Under the pieces are notes generated by a model. That model saw only the letters and a list, made by a program, of their open reading frames with translations, was not told the DNA's origin and did no database searches. Made by a program: the position numbers and the translations under genes. Below, in pieces: positions 37,864-46,346 of a stretch of DNA of 51,014 bases; the stretch's first letter is position 1, and each line of letters starts with the position of its first letter. The stretch is from a virus: IMG/VR virus record IMGVR_UViG_3300046499_000562, positions 1-51,014 of that record; one strand, written 5' to 3'.

Positions 37864-38790
37864 CTATTCCGTGAGCGAGGCCTCGAGCTCCAGGAGCTCG
37901 AGGTCGGTACGCAGACGGGCGGAGGCGGCACCGGCCTGGGCGGCATCCGAGGATGCTTCGCGGGGGTCCGGCGTGGTCTCTTCCGCGGTGCTGCTGTCGG
38001 TCTTGCTGGGGGTGTCCTCGACGTTGTCCTGGGCGTTGTCCTGGGCGGGCGGGGTCTCTGCGGGCTGGGCGGACGGCTCGGTGCCGGTGGCCGCCGCAGA
38101 GCCGGGCTGGCCGGACTCCTCCGGGGTGTCGGTGTTCTTCAGGGCTGCCGCACGTCGGGACTTCTCGGTCTCCGGGGTGGCGGCAGTCAGGACCTCACCG
38201 ATCGACTCGTACGCCGCGGTGAGACGGTCATAGTTGGACTGCGACAGGACGCGTCCGGCCTTCGCGCCGGCCGCGATGTGGGCGGCCTTCGCGGCGAGGA
38301 GCTCGGTCTCCCTGTTCACGCCGAGCAGGCACGGGCCGACCTCGTGGAGGTCCAGGCGCCGCAGCTCGTAGTAGCCGCCCCAGGGATGCTCGTCGTCGCT
38401 GATCCAGCCGCCCTCGCCGACGTCGTAGGCGAAGGAGAACTGGGTGACGCGGCGGCCCTTGAGGAGCCGGTAGACCTGGGCCGCGGTGCGGTTGTCGTCG
38501 AGGTCCTCGATCTGCCCGGTGACCTCGAGCCCCTGCAGCGTCTCCACCGCCTTGACCACGCTGCCGATGTGGGAGAACGGATCGCTCCACTGGTGCGACC
38601 AGATCACAGGGATCTGGTCGCCCTTGGCCGCCCACTCCTGCAGGGTCTGGGTGAAGGCGCCCGGCCTCACGATGTCCCCGTAGCTGTCCTCGTTGTTGAA
38701 GACGGAGACCAGGGCGGTGAACTGCCCCTCGGCCAGGCCATCGGCGACGCCCGCCGCCTTGATCTTGGCGGTCACTTCCATGGTGCGCAT
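37864..38790 (-). CDS. HK97-family prohead protease
   Basis: 308 residues from ATG 38790, GGAGG nine bases upstream, only five bases from the portal stop. The serine-protease domain (about 1-185) shows a catalytic His in IPVIWSHQWSDPFSHIG and Ser in VTQFSFAYDV, as in the S78/U35 family. The C-terminal 120 residues (from about 190) are Ala/Glu/Pro-rich and end in a helix with LELLELEASL, probably a scaffold or targeting region. It cleaves the capsid delta domain in the prohead. Confidence 0.9.
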   Translation of the reverse strand: MRTMEVTAKIKAAGVADGLAEGQFTALVSVFNNEDSYGDIVRPGAFTQTLQEWAAKGDQIPVIWSHQWSDPFSHIGSVVKAVETLQGLEVTGQIEDLDDNRTAAQVYRLLKGRRVTQFSFAYDVGEGGWISDDEHPWGGYYELRRLDLHEVGPCLLGVNRETELLAAKAAHIAAGAKAGRVLSQSNYDRLTAAYESIGEVLTAATPETEKSRRAAALKNTDTPEESGQPGSAAATGTEPSAQPAETPPAQDNAQDNVEDTPSKTDSSTAEETTPDPREASSDAAQAGAASARLRTDLELLELEASLTE

Positions 38791-38794
38791 GGCG

Positions 38795-40738
38795 TCATTC
38801 CTCCTTCGCGTAGTCGAGAGTGCAGTTGCAGTTGACGAGCTCTTTCGTCTCGCCGCCGCTGTCCCCGGGCCAGCGCAGGCCGTTGGAGAACACGTCGTCC
38901 AGGTCGACCTGTTCACCGTTCTGCGCCTTGTGGCTGGCGCGCGGGTTGGTGCCGCCGGTGACCCAGACCTTCTTGGTCAGACCGCTCGCGCCGGCGGCGT
39001 CGTGGCCCCCGAACGAGCGGAGCTCGGTCGCGGCGGTCTTGGCCCGTGCAGAGGCCGCGGTGCCCCACGCAACCGCGGCCGTCTGCAGGGCCTCCCGCCA
39101 GCCGTCGCCGCCCTCTTCCTGCACCTTGGCGACGGCTCCCCGGCCTGACTCCTCGTGCTGCGCCGCGTGTGTCTGGGCGGCTGCGAGGATCCAGGCGAGC
39201 ATTACGTCGGCCGACCAGTTCTCGGCCTCCGGGTTCCAGACGTCGAGCACATCCCACGCGCCGACCTGGGCGAGCCGGAAGCCGTGGTGTGCGAGGAGCG
39301 CCTGCAGTTGCGCGAGCCGGTCCTCGGATCCGGCGGCCCACAGTGCGAGCAGGTCGGGCATCCCGTCGGTGTCGGCCTTCGCGCCGGCGGTCGCCAGGAA
39401 CGCGTCGGCCTGCCGCTCGGTGAACGCGGTCAGCGTCCGCTCGAGGGCGTCCCGCTCGGACGCGAAGGTGCCGAGCGACGAAGGCCTGCCGGAAGTCTTT
39501 CTACGCGGCAGGCCGCCCGCTTTTGGGGGAGCATCCGCAGGGTCGGGCGCAGTATCACGGGGGCTGGCAAGGCCACCCTCGGTGACGTTCATCGGGACGA
39601 TCAGCTCGTCGCCGCCCTCGATCGCGGGCAGGTTGTTCCTGCCGCGGATCTCATTGCGGGTCATCCACGGACCGCCGGTCGCAGTCGACGCCGCGGCCGC
39701 CTGCGACTCGAAGTCGCCCCGCATCTTCGCCTCGACGTTGAACTCGCAGTACACGTCGGCGTTGTCGGGTAGGTCCGGCAGGACCTGCGCGACGAGCTCC
39801 TGCTGCAGCATCACCGTCCAGGGACCGAGGGTGTCCTGGTACAGGTGGGCGTGCTGCTCCTTGATGTTGCTGTACGTAGCGTGGTCGAGGATCCCGATGA
39901 GCGGCGGCGGGATGAAGTACGCGGCCGCGCACTCCTCGCGCGTCAGCTTCCTGGCCTCGATGTACTGGGCCGCCTTGGGGTCGAAGCCGACGGCCTTGTA
40001 GTCCATGCCGTCCTCGAGGATCGGCGTGCCGCCGTCGCTGCCCCCGCCGGAAGAGAAGGCGCGCCACATCTCGCGGAAGCGAGCCTTGTCCTTGGCGTCC
40101 CACTCTGGTGCGTCGGCCGGCCGGACGAGGACGCCGGTCATACGGGCGCCGCCCTTCCACATCGCGGTCCGCTGCTTGGCCGACTCCGACGACTCGAGGA
40201 TCAGCTCGCGCAGCGACTCGATGGGGGACTCGCCGTAGGTGAGGTCGGTGGGCGAGTACCCGTGGATGTGGACCACCTCGTCTGGGGCGAAGTCCCGGCC
40301 GCCCGCGGTCTCGTACTTCTCCGGCCGGATCCAGTTCCCGCCGTACGGGCGGATCAGCGTGGGTGGCACTGGCAGGATCCGCAGCCGCCCGTTGAGCTTC
40401 AGCTTGATCCCGTACCAGTTGTCGTACAGGCAGACGTCCGACACCATCCGCTCAACGAACCGGTACTGCGTCATCCCCGGCAGCGGCTCGGCGAGCAGCT
40501 GCGCGAGCGCGTGCCCGGACAGCCGCTCACGGTCCGTGTCGCTGACCCGGCGGAAGGTGTGGATGCCGAGCTGGGCGATGTTCCGGGCGACGAACCCGAT
40601 CACGGTCCGGACCTGAGGCTGGGTGCGCCAGATCGTCTCGTACTCCCACGGCGCTGCCCGCAGGGACATCGCCGCGTACGAGGGGAGGACTCCGGCCCCG
40701 GTCGTCGAGAGCTCGCCGGAGCTGACCACGAACGCCAT
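38795..40738 (-). CDS. Portal protein with C-terminal MuF-like domain
   Basis: 647 residues from ATG 40738 (TGATG overlap). The portal domain covers about 1-400, with the HK97-like patterns APWEYETIWRTQPQVRTVIG, LLAEPLPGMTQYRFVERMVS, LYDNWYGIKLKLNGRLRIL and EECAAAYFIPPPLIGILDHA. The remaining 230 residues are helical (FASERDALERTLTAFTERQADAFL) and end with KKVWVTGGTNPRASHKAQNG, LDDVFSNGLRWPGD and VNCNCTLDYAKEE. That end matches the Mu gpF/SPP1 gp7-type head morphogenesis domain, usually a separate gene. The fused architecture may place the internal head protein on the portal ring. Confidence 0.88.
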   Translation of the reverse strand: MAFVVSSGELSTTGAGVLPSYAAMSLRAAPWEYETIWRTQPQVRTVIGFVARNIAQLGIHTFRRVSDTDRERLSGHALAQLLAEPLPGMTQYRFVERMVSDVCLYDNWYGIKLKLNGRLRILPVPPTLIRPYGGNWIRPEKYETAGGRDFAPDEVVHIHGYSPTDLTYGESPIESLRELILESSESAKQRTAMWKGGARMTGVLVRPADAPEWDAKDKARFREMWRAFSSGGGSDGGTPILEDGMDYKAVGFDPKAAQYIEARKLTREECAAAYFIPPPLIGILDHATYSNIKEQHAHLYQDTLGPWTVMLQQELVAQVLPDLPDNADVYCEFNVEAKMRGDFESQAAAASTATGGPWMTRNEIRGRNNLPAIEGGDELIVPMNVTEGGLASPRDTAPDPADAPPKAGGLPRRKTSGRPSSLGTFASERDALERTLTAFTERQADAFLATAGAKADTDGMPDLLALWAAGSEDRLAQLQALLAHHGFRLAQVGAWDVLDVWNPEAENWSADVMLAWILAAAQTHAAQHEESGRGAVAKVQEEGGDGWREALQTAAVAWGTAASARAKTAATELRSFGGHDAAGASGLTKKVWVTGGTNPRASHKAQNGEQVDLDDVFSNGLRWPGDSGGETKELVNCNCTLDYAKEE

Positions 40739-40959
40739 CAGCCGCCACCCCCGGCGAGGACCTGGGTGAACTCGACCCGTGCCCGCTCGATGACGACCTC
40801 GCCGTCCACCGGCTGGGGAGCGCGGCCGGCCTCGAGGAGCTCCGCGTCGCGGAGGACCAGGAGCGGGCCGCGCTTGGCCCAGAGGATCCCGCGGAACGCC
40901 TTGTCGGCGAGGTTGACGACGACTCGTCTGCGTACGGCTGTACGGCGCCACGCGAACAC
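40738..40959 (-). CDS. Small conserved protein between terminase and portal
   Basis: 73 residues from ATG 40959. It has a basic N-terminus (FAWRRTAVRRRVVVNLADKAFRGILWAKRG) and an acidic middle. Proteins with the RRxVVVNLxxxxAfrGvLw pattern lie at this place in many actinophages, from memory, between terminase and portal genes. No function is known to me. Stop and portal start overlap. Confidence 0.7.
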   Translation of the reverse strand: MFAWRRTAVRRRVVVNLADKAFRGILWAKRGPLLVLRDAELLEAGRAPQPVDGEVVIERARVEFTQVLAGGGG

Positions 40960-40980
40960 AGCAGCCTCCCGTTCCGGCCG

Positions 40981-42771
40981 CTACACGACCATGATTTCGT
41001 CTTCGTCCGCGTACCGGCTCTTGCGGCGCGGGGGCCTGGCGAGGACCTCTGACATGGCTGTCAGCAGCGCGGACACGCCGTCGATCTTGTCGCCGCTGTT
41101 CTTCTTGTCGGGCTTGACGTTGCCCGCGGGGTCCATGGCGACGGCCATGTTGTCGACACACCACCGCACGACGGGATTACCCCCGTGACGGAGCACGGTC
41201 TTCTCCGGGGTGCCGCGCATGATCAGCCGCTGCGTCTCCTTGAGGACAGGGCTCATGGTCTGGAAGCCCTGCCGCACCTTGACCATGGGCGCACGTTCGG
41301 AGACCAGGTCGTTGGTCAACTGGCTCGCGTTCCACGGGTCGTAGCCGATCGACCGGACGCGGAAGACGTCGCGGTCCTTCTTGATCTGGTCCTTGATCCA
41401 GTCGTAGTCGGCGACGTTGCCGGGGGTCTTGGTCAGCCACCCTTCCTTGACCCAGCGGCTGGCGGCCTTGGCGGTCCGCTTGTCCAGGGCGGGGAGGTTG
41501 TCCTCCGGCGTCCAGAACCGCCAGACGGCGTCGATCGAGCCGTCCTCGTCGTTCGGGAACAGCCAGGCGAGCGCGCACAGGTCGGACGTGGCGGCGAGGT
41601 CCAGGCCGCCCCAGGTCTCCCGGCCGTGCAGTGCGGTCTCGTCGACCAGGCCGGCGTTGCGGTCCCAGTCCTCGATCCGCAGGTACTTGCCGTCCGGCCG
41701 CGTGCGGATACCGAGGTTGAGCCGCAGGTACGAGGCCAGCTCGGTCGGCGAGGACTCTGCCTTGCGCGAGGCCTTCACCAGGAAGGCCCGGGTGGGCGAG
41801 ACGCCGAACCCGGGGTTGGCCGCGCGCCAGGTCTCCTCGGCGTGCGGGTCCGCGCCCTCCGGCGCCGCGAAGATGACGCCGTACACGGACGGGTCGTGCA
41901 GCACTCCGCGCGCCAGCTGCTCGATGCGCCGGCGCTTGTTGTCGTACGGCGTCTCGCGGCGGCCGGTGTCGGCGGTGGTGATGACCACGCCGAGCGGCTG
42001 CCGGCGGGAGCCGGTGCCGGTCTCGAGGGTCTCGAGCATGTCCGGCGTCTTGTGGATGTGCAGCTCGTCGCAGATGTAGCAGTGCAGGTTCGCACCGTGC
42101 TGGGCGTCGGCAACGTTCGAGATGACCTGGAAGTACGAGCCGCTCTTCGGGTGGACGATCTTGTCTCTGAGCGGTTTGACGTGCCCCTTGAGCGCGGGCG
42201 CCTTGTCGCACAGCTGCCGGATCGGGTCGAAGACGAAGCGCGCCTGGTCCTTGGTCGTCGCCGCGGCTAGGACCTCGGCGCCTGGCTCGTCGTCCGCGCA
42301 CGTCATGTAGATCGCGATGCCGCCGCACAGCGTGCTCTTGCCGTTCTTGCGCGGGACGTCCACGTACAGCTCGGAGATGATCCGGACGTAGCTGTCGGCG
42401 TCGTCGTCCCAGTTGACCCACCCGAAGACCGGGGCGATCACGTACGCGACCTGCCACGGGTCTGGGCGTAGCGGCTGCCCAGCCCACTGACCCTTGGTGT
42501 GCCGCAGCTTGGAGAACGCGTTGATGACCTTGTCGACCCGCGCCGCGTCGAACAGGGCGCCCGGCTCGTCGCGCGGCTCGGGGGTCTTGTGCAGCGGCGG
42601 GCAGTCCGGCAGCGGGATACCCCGGGAGGCCAGGTACCAGCCGACTTCCGGCGACAGCTTCAGCCGGTCCAGGGTCTCCTGGTCCGGCATCTCCACCGTG
42701 TCGGTGCGCGGAGAGGGCTTCGGCTTACTCGGCTTGCGGGAGCTACGCGAAGGGGTTGTCGTCCTCGCCAT
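40981..42771 (-). CDS. Terminase large subunit
   Basis: 596 residues from ATG 42771 (GAGGGG before; the frame extends to a GTG at 42801). It is the packaging motor and DNA-cutting enzyme. The ATPase domain has Walker A-like VPRKNGKST at about 155 and Walker B CYICDELH, followed by GVVITTADTG (motif III). The nuclease domain includes WGGLDLAATSDLCALAW (first acidic residue), SIGYDPWNASQL and the late region DNMAVAMDPAGNVKPDKK. This corresponds to the Terminase_1 family. The gene overlaps the small subunit by a few bases. Confidence 0.93.
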   Translation of the reverse strand: MARTTTPSRSSRKPSKPKPSPRTDTVEMPDQETLDRLKLSPEVGWYLASRGIPLPDCPPLHKTPEPRDEPGALFDAARVDKVINAFSKLRHTKGQWAGQPLRPDPWQVAYVIAPVFGWVNWDDDADSYVRIISELYVDVPRKNGKSTLCGGIAIYMTCADDEPGAEVLAAATTKDQARFVFDPIRQLCDKAPALKGHVKPLRDKIVHPKSGSYFQVISNVADAQHGANLHCYICDELHIHKTPDMLETLETGTGSRRQPLGVVITTADTGRRETPYDNKRRRIEQLARGVLHDPSVYGVIFAAPEGADPHAEETWRAANPGFGVSPTRAFLVKASRKAESSPTELASYLRLNLGIRTRPDGKYLRIEDWDRNAGLVDETALHGRETWGGLDLAATSDLCALAWLFPNDEDGSIDAVWRFWTPEDNLPALDKRTAKAASRWVKEGWLTKTPGNVADYDWIKDQIKKDRDVFRVRSIGYDPWNASQLTNDLVSERAPMVKVRQGFQTMSPVLKETQRLIMRGTPEKTVLRHGGNPVVRWCVDNMAVAMDPAGNVKPDKKNSGDKIDGVSALLTAMSEVLARPPRRKSRYADEDEIMVV

Positions 42772-43222
42772 CGTCGGCCCCTCTCGCGAGGGCCTGCTCA
42801 CTGCTGGGCGTCAGGCCGAACTGTGCGGCGTACGCCCGCAGCTCGCGGCCGGCGGACCGGGCGATCGCCACCGCCGGGTGCGGGACGGTACGCGTCGTCT
42901 CGCTCCCGGATGCGCTGACGGTGGTGACCTCGGCGGTGATGCCCTCTCTGTTCACCATGCGCGTGGCCACGCAGAACTGGTTCCACGTCTCGCAGTACGC
43001 GGCGAGCGTGGCGCGGTCCTCCTCCTTGAGGAGGTCCAGGCGCTGCAGGCCGGGAGCGACGCGACGCCATTCGGCCTTCGCCTCGACGCTCATCCACGTC
43101 GGGGGGTTCGGAGCGATGCGGCGGAAGGCCGGCCCTTGGTTGACCTTGCGGCCGCCGGAGTCGGTGCCGTTGCCGCGGCCCCCGATCAGTTTGAGGGCGG
43201 CGGGCTGCGGGGTCCGTCCCAT
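42743..43222 (-). CDS. Terminase small subunit (P27 family)
   Basis: 159 residues from ATG 43222, with GGAGGTGATC before. It shows P27-type features: MGRTPQPAALKLIGGRGNG, PTWMSVEAKAEWRRVAPGL, LLKEEDRATLAAYCETWNQF and a C-terminal ARSAGRELRAYAAQFGLTPSS. It recognises the phage packaging site and delivers the large subunit. Next gene is the large subunit, overlapping. Confidence 0.9.
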   Translation of the reverse strand: MGRTPQPAALKLIGGRGNGTDSGGRKVNQGPAFRRIAPNPPTWMSVEAKAEWRRVAPGLQRLDLLKEEDRATLAAYCETWNQFCVATRMVNREGITAEVTTVSASGSETTRTVPHPAVAIARSAGRELRAYAAQFGLTPSSEQALARGADDGEDDNPFA

Positions 43223-43454
43223 GAGGGATCACCTCCTACGTCAGCGAGGGCCGAGGTGGAGCCGGCCGCACCGGCAGACGGGGCGTCGGCGGCGAGCTCG
43301 GTCGGAGCGATGGTGGACGCGGAGGCGCCGGAGCACGAGCGAGAGCACGGGTTCACCTCCCTCGTTCACGCAGCGTGACGGGCCGAGGGCCCATCGCCCG
43401 AAATTTATTCTGAGACGACGTGTTCCGAGTTGACCGCGCCGGGGCCCCAGAAAA
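43223..43454. other. Gap upstream of the small terminase, possible packaging-site region
   Basis: About 230 bases without a convincing gene. It includes a relatively AT-rich patch (43401-43425, GAAATTTATTCTGAGACG) and ends at the palindrome at 43451. Cos or pac sites of siphoviruses often lie near the HNH and small terminase genes; I cannot see cohesive ends, so this is only a candidate. Confidence 0.35.
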
Positions 43455-43470
43455 TCACCCTGGTGATTTT
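43451..43470. terminator. AAAATCACC-CT-GGTGATTTT palindrome
   Basis: Nine-base perfect arms around the stop codon of the 43455-43697 gene. On the minus strand it ends in TTTT, like an intrinsic terminator. Because it lies between HNH and terminase genes it could also be a protein-binding site for packaging. Confidence 0.5.
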
Positions 43471-43697
43471 GACTCCCCTACCCCCTCCGGAGGGGTCTGA
43501 GGGGCCAAATCCAGGGCGTAGGAGACCGATTCCAGGCCTGGATTTGCTCGCAGGACCAGGTCGGCGACCCCCGGGATGACGCTGATCCGTTCCGCGGGCC
43601 CGGGCGTACGCATGGCGCGGGAGGCCTCGCGGAGCTTGGTCATCGCCTCGGCTGCCTCGGCCAGGAGCAGCACCTGTTGCACGCTGAGGGTTGGCAT
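43455..43697 (-). CDS. Small hypothetical protein before terminase
   Basis: 80 residues from ATG 43697, with GGAGAG before it. The first 35 residues form a helix (VQQVLLLAEAAEAMTKLREASRAM), then PAERISVIPGVADLVLRANPGLESV. No recognised family. It lies between the HNH nuclease and small terminase genes; some phages encode a small packaging or DNA-binding accessory here, so that is the most likely type of role. Confidence 0.6.
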   Translation of the reverse strand: MPTLSVQQVLLLAEAAEAMTKLREASRAMRTPGPAERISVIPGVADLVLRANPGLESVSYALDLAPQTPPEGVGESKSPG

Positions 43698-43713
43698 GGG
43701 CTCTCCAGGGTCG

Positions 43714-44118
43714 TCAGCGGGCCCTGCGGCGCTTCGTGTTGGCTCGTCGGGCCTCGAGCTTGCTCTTTTCGTCGTGGCACGCGGTGCAGGCGAGCCCGAG
43801 GTTGTCGAGGGAGCGGCGTGCTCCTCCCTCGCTGATGGGGATGACGTGGTCGAGCTCGTGTGGATGCGTGCTGCGGTCGTCCTCGTCGTGCAGCTCGGGG
43901 TCGGGTGCCTCGGTTCCGCACATGTAGCAGCAGCCGTGATCACGCTTGGTGATCTTGCGCTTGAGGGTGCGCCACTCGCCTGAGCTGATGCCGTATCGCT
44001 CGGCCTTGTTGTCGCGTCCTGCCCAGGGGATGCGCTGGTGTGTGTCACAGCGTGAGCCCTTGGTGGCGAGCTCATGGCACTCGGGATCGGTACAGCGTGA
44101 GGGTGGGGCGTACGGCAT
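43714..44118 (-). CDS. HNH endonuclease (packaging-associated type)
   Basis: 134 residues from ATG 44118. It starts with a zinc site (CTDPECHELATKGSRCDTH) and carries the HNH core CCYMCGTEAPDPELHDEDDR, ELDHVIPISEGGARRSLDNL and LACTACHDEKS, with the DH, N and H residues present. HNH proteins next to terminase genes are required with the terminase for DNA cleavage at cos sites in HK97-like and related phages. That function fits the location here. Confidence 0.9.
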   Translation of the reverse strand: MPYAPPSRCTDPECHELATKGSRCDTHQRIPWAGRDNKAERYGISSGEWRTLKRKITKRDHGCCYMCGTEAPDPELHDEDDRSTHPHELDHVIPISEGGARRSLDNLGLACTACHDEKSKLEARRANTKRRRAR

Positions 44119-44189
44119 GGCCAGCCCCTCCCTCTAGGTAGCCCCCGGGGTAGCCCCAGGGGATACGCCTGGGCATGCGTGAGGTCCTG

Positions 44190-44480
44190 TCAGGTGATGA
44201 TCAGTAGGCCTGCATTGCGCTCGGGTCTCTCTGCTCCTGCTGTGAGGCGGATCCAGATGCGGTATCGCCCTGGGGAGAGCTGTACGGCGCCCCCATCGGG
44301 CCCTATGAGCAGGCGTGCAGTGCCCTCGTGCCATGTGGCCTGTAGCCAGTCGTCGTCTCCTGGTGGGCCTGTTGTGGTCAGGAAGGCCAGGGAGGGGGCT
44401 GTGGTGAGGTCTGGGTTGCCTGGGACGGGTACGTGGACGTACTCGCGTGTGGTCCTGGGGAGGACGAGGGGGTTCACCAT
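44190..44480 (-). CDS. Small beta-rich phage protein
   Basis: 96 residues from ATG 44480, overlapping the end of the previous gene by seven bases. It begins VNPLVLPRTTREYVHVPVPG and goes on with strands such as PGDDDWLQATWHEGTARLLI and SPGRYRIWIRLTAGAERPERNAGLLI. Such proteins (with YVxVPV...YxVWvRltag...) are, from memory, found after LamG-like proteins in actinophage virion clusters, and have no named role. A virion or baseplate accessory is likely. Confidence 0.7.
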   Translation of the reverse strand: MVNPLVLPRTTREYVHVPVPGNPDLTTAPSLAFLTTTGPPGDDDWLQATWHEGTARLLIGPDGGAVQLSPGRYRIWIRLTAGAERPERNAGLLIIT

Positions 44481-45403
44481 GGCTGTCCTGCCTCCCAGTT
44501 GGTGTAGGGCTGGCCGATCTGGATGTCGGCCTCGGCTGCGGTGAGGGAGGCGAGGACGTGCGCGGTGGCGGTCTCGAGGGCCGGTGTCAGGGCGTATGCC
44601 TTGTGGGTGCTCAGGGGTTGGGCGGTGACCGTCTGGAGAGCTGTGGGGAGGTCCAGGCGCTTGCCCGTGTCGAGGGACGGGGCGGTGCAGATGGCCTGGG
44701 CGGTCGTGAGCGCCCGGGCCTTGGTGTACGCGAGGCCGCGAGGGGTGACGTGGACGGTGATGGTGCCCAGGCGGAGCGTCTTGCCGAGGGCCAGGGGCTG
44801 GGCCTGGGCGGTCTCCTGCGCGGTGCCGAGGTCGCGGACGGGAGAGACGTTGATGCTGTCGACGGCGATGTCTGTGGTGGCGCCGGCGTCGCGGTGGCCC
44901 TCGATGAGGAACGCGGCGTCCGTGTCGGCGGTCCAGGCCGGGGACGTTGCACTGCGCCGGGTGGTCCAGTCGATGCCGTCCGGGCTGGTCTCCCAGTAGA
45001 GCGTGCCAGCGGTCTCGCGTAGGCGGAGCCAGGCGTGCGCGTCGGGATCGTAGGTGGGGAAGAGCGCGCCGGCGTCGGCGTAGCCCTCGCGGAGCCACAG
45101 GCCGATGGCGTTCTGGGCCGGGTCGACGATGAATCCGGCGTCGCGGCCGCCGACGGAGCTCAGTACGAGGACGGAGGCGGCTGCGGAGGCCGCTCCGGTG
45201 GGGTCGGGGGCGTGGAGACGTATGGCGATGGCGCTGCTGGCGAGGGTGTAGGCGGCGGCGCTCTTGAGTCCGGCGTAGCCGGTGCTGCAGGGGATGTGGG
45301 CGCGGCCGCCGCTCTCGGTGGGGTCTCCGTAGGAGCCGCTCCACTGGACGGTGTCGAGTGTGCCGTCGGCGAAGTCGTCGGCCAGCTCGTTGAAGCTGGG
45401 CAT
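44474..45403 (-). CDS. LamG-like (concanavalin-fold) phage protein with C-terminal 22-residue repeats
   Basis: 309 residues from ATG 45403. Residues 1-195 look like a concanavalin/laminin-G jelly roll (FADGTLDTVQWSGSYG, AHAWLRLRETAGTLYWETSPDGIDW, TDAAFLIEGHRDAG), a domain that binds glycans or decorates virions. The last 110 residues hold about four degenerate copies of an A-x-x-TAQ-PL...K-x-x-x-L unit (for example ETAQAQPLALGK, AICTAPSLDTGK, TVTAQPLSTHK). It is unusual that these structural-looking genes precede the terminase. A role in host binding or decoration is inferred. Confidence 0.75.
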   Translation of the reverse strand: MPSFNELADDFADGTLDTVQWSGSYGDPTESGGRAHIPCSTGYAGLKSAAAYTLASSAIAIRLHAPDPTGAASAAASVLVLSSVGGRDAGFIVDPAQNAIGLWLREGYADAGALFPTYDPDAHAWLRLRETAGTLYWETSPDGIDWTTRRSATSPAWTADTDAAFLIEGHRDAGATTDIAVDSINVSPVRDLGTAQETAQAQPLALGKTLRLGTITVHVTPRGLAYTKARALTTAQAICTAPSLDTGKRLDLPTALQTVTAQPLSTHKAYALTPALETATAHVLASLTAAEADIQIGQPYTNWEAGQPW

Positions 45404-45419
45404 GGAGGCTCCTTCGGGC

Positions 45420-45866
45420 TCAGGTCGCGGAGGTGACCCGCAGGAGGTCGTTGACGCTGGCGGTGAAGTCGGTGCCGTCGGGCGTCATGGGGGCGTCGTA
45501 CTTACACAGGGGGATGAGGGTGCTGTCGGAGCCGGTGGTGGTGTCCGGGTCGTAGCAGATGACGATGGCGCCGATCGGGTTGCCGCTGGTGTCGTCCCAG
45601 GTGATGTCGGCGGAGTCGACGGCGAGGCGGTCGTTGGTGTCGTCGACTGTGGCGGTGACCGTGGTGAGGGTCTGGCGGCCGAGGGTGGTCTGCTCGTTGG
45701 TGGTGCCGGAGACGATGTCGGCGAGGGTGTCCTTGTCGCGCAGGACGGCGTCGGTCTCGAGGCCCGTTGCTTCCAGGGGGATGGCGATCAGGGCGTCGTT
45801 TGAGGCGGGCAGGGTGGCGTAGTAGCCGACCATGCCGAGGGCGACGTTGAAGACGAAGTTCGCCAC
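45420..45866 (-). CDS. Phage hypothetical protein, virion-cluster type
   Basis: 148 residues from GTG 45866, with GAGGAG before it. The N-terminus (ANFVFNVALGMVGYYATLP) is hydrophobic but not a clear signal. The rest is beta-rich (DALIAIPLEATGLETDAVLR, LGRQTLTTVTATVDDTNDRLAVDSADITWD and IVICYDPDTTTGSD). This pattern precedes the LamG-like gene in related actinophage clusters, from memory, and is of unknown function. It is the first gene of the late transcript after the terminator at 45994, so a late promoter should lie in 45867-45993. Confidence 0.7.
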   Translation of the reverse strand: MANFVFNVALGMVGYYATLPASNDALIAIPLEATGLETDAVLRDKDTLADIVSGTTNEQTTLGRQTLTTVTATVDDTNDRLAVDSADITWDDTSGNPIGAIVICYDPDTTTGSDSTLIPLCKYDAPMTPDGTDFTASVNDLLRVTSAT

Positions 45867-45993
45867 GGTGGGCTCCTCACGTAGCTGGGGTGGGCGGCAC
45901 CCGCCGCGCGCGGGCCGGCGGCTTGCCCCAATCTCGGCCGCGCGGAGACCTCCCCAGGTCCTGGCGGGCGCGGAGGCGGGTGCCTGGGCATGG

Positions 45994-46027
45994 AAAAAGG
46001 CCCCTGGAGTCAGGTCTCCGGGGCCTT
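45994..46027 (-). terminator. Intrinsic terminator upstream of the phage late region
   Basis: On the minus strand AAGGCCCCGGAG pairs with CTCCAGGGGCCTT and is followed by TTTTT-type bases (plus-strand AAAAA at 45994-45998). This is the clearest T-run terminator of the window. It ends the MerR-like gene transcript and separates the plasmid-like block from the late phage operon. Confidence 0.75.
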
Positions 46028-46112
46028 GATCAATGCCTGTATGTGAGTCCGTTTTCGGACATGGGTGTGCGGGAAGATCGTGGCGCATCGATCGGCGCAC
46101 GTCAAGCGGCGT

Positions 46113-46346
46113 TTACCTGCGGGCGCGTTGGCCTTCGCGGGTCGGCTTGGGGGCGATCTTCGCGGCCATGACGTCCTCGACGCGATAGATCGCGCGCCGC
46201 GGTGATCCGCCGGCCCGCTTCAGCACGCCCCGGCGTACCCAGTCGCGGATCGTGTCTGGCACTACGCCGGCGGCCATGGCGGCCTGGCTGGTGGTGAGTT
46301 GGCCGGGAGGCAGGGATGCGTACTCCATGGGTACATGGTGCGTCAT
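46113..46346 (-). CDS. MerR/excisionase-type helix-turn-helix protein
   Basis: Up to 77 residues (ATG 46346; ATG 46328 is an alternative, no clear ribosome site for either). Almost the whole protein is a winged helix: LTTSQAAMAAGVVPDTIRDWVRRGVLKRAGGSPRRAIYRVEDVMAAK, ending in a basic tail. It may regulate the late operon, whose terminator and promoter region lie just downstream, or be a second recombination directionality factor. Confidence 0.7.
   Translation of the reverse strand: MTHHVPMEYASLPPGQLTTSQAAMAAGVVPDTIRDWVRRGVLKRAGGSPRRAIYRVEDVMAAKIAPKPTREGQRARR

Noticed and set aside
41177-42487. 436-residue frame overlapping the large terminase on the same strand
   Set aside because: Arg/Gly-rich shifted frame; the terminase frame carries Walker and nuclease motifs.
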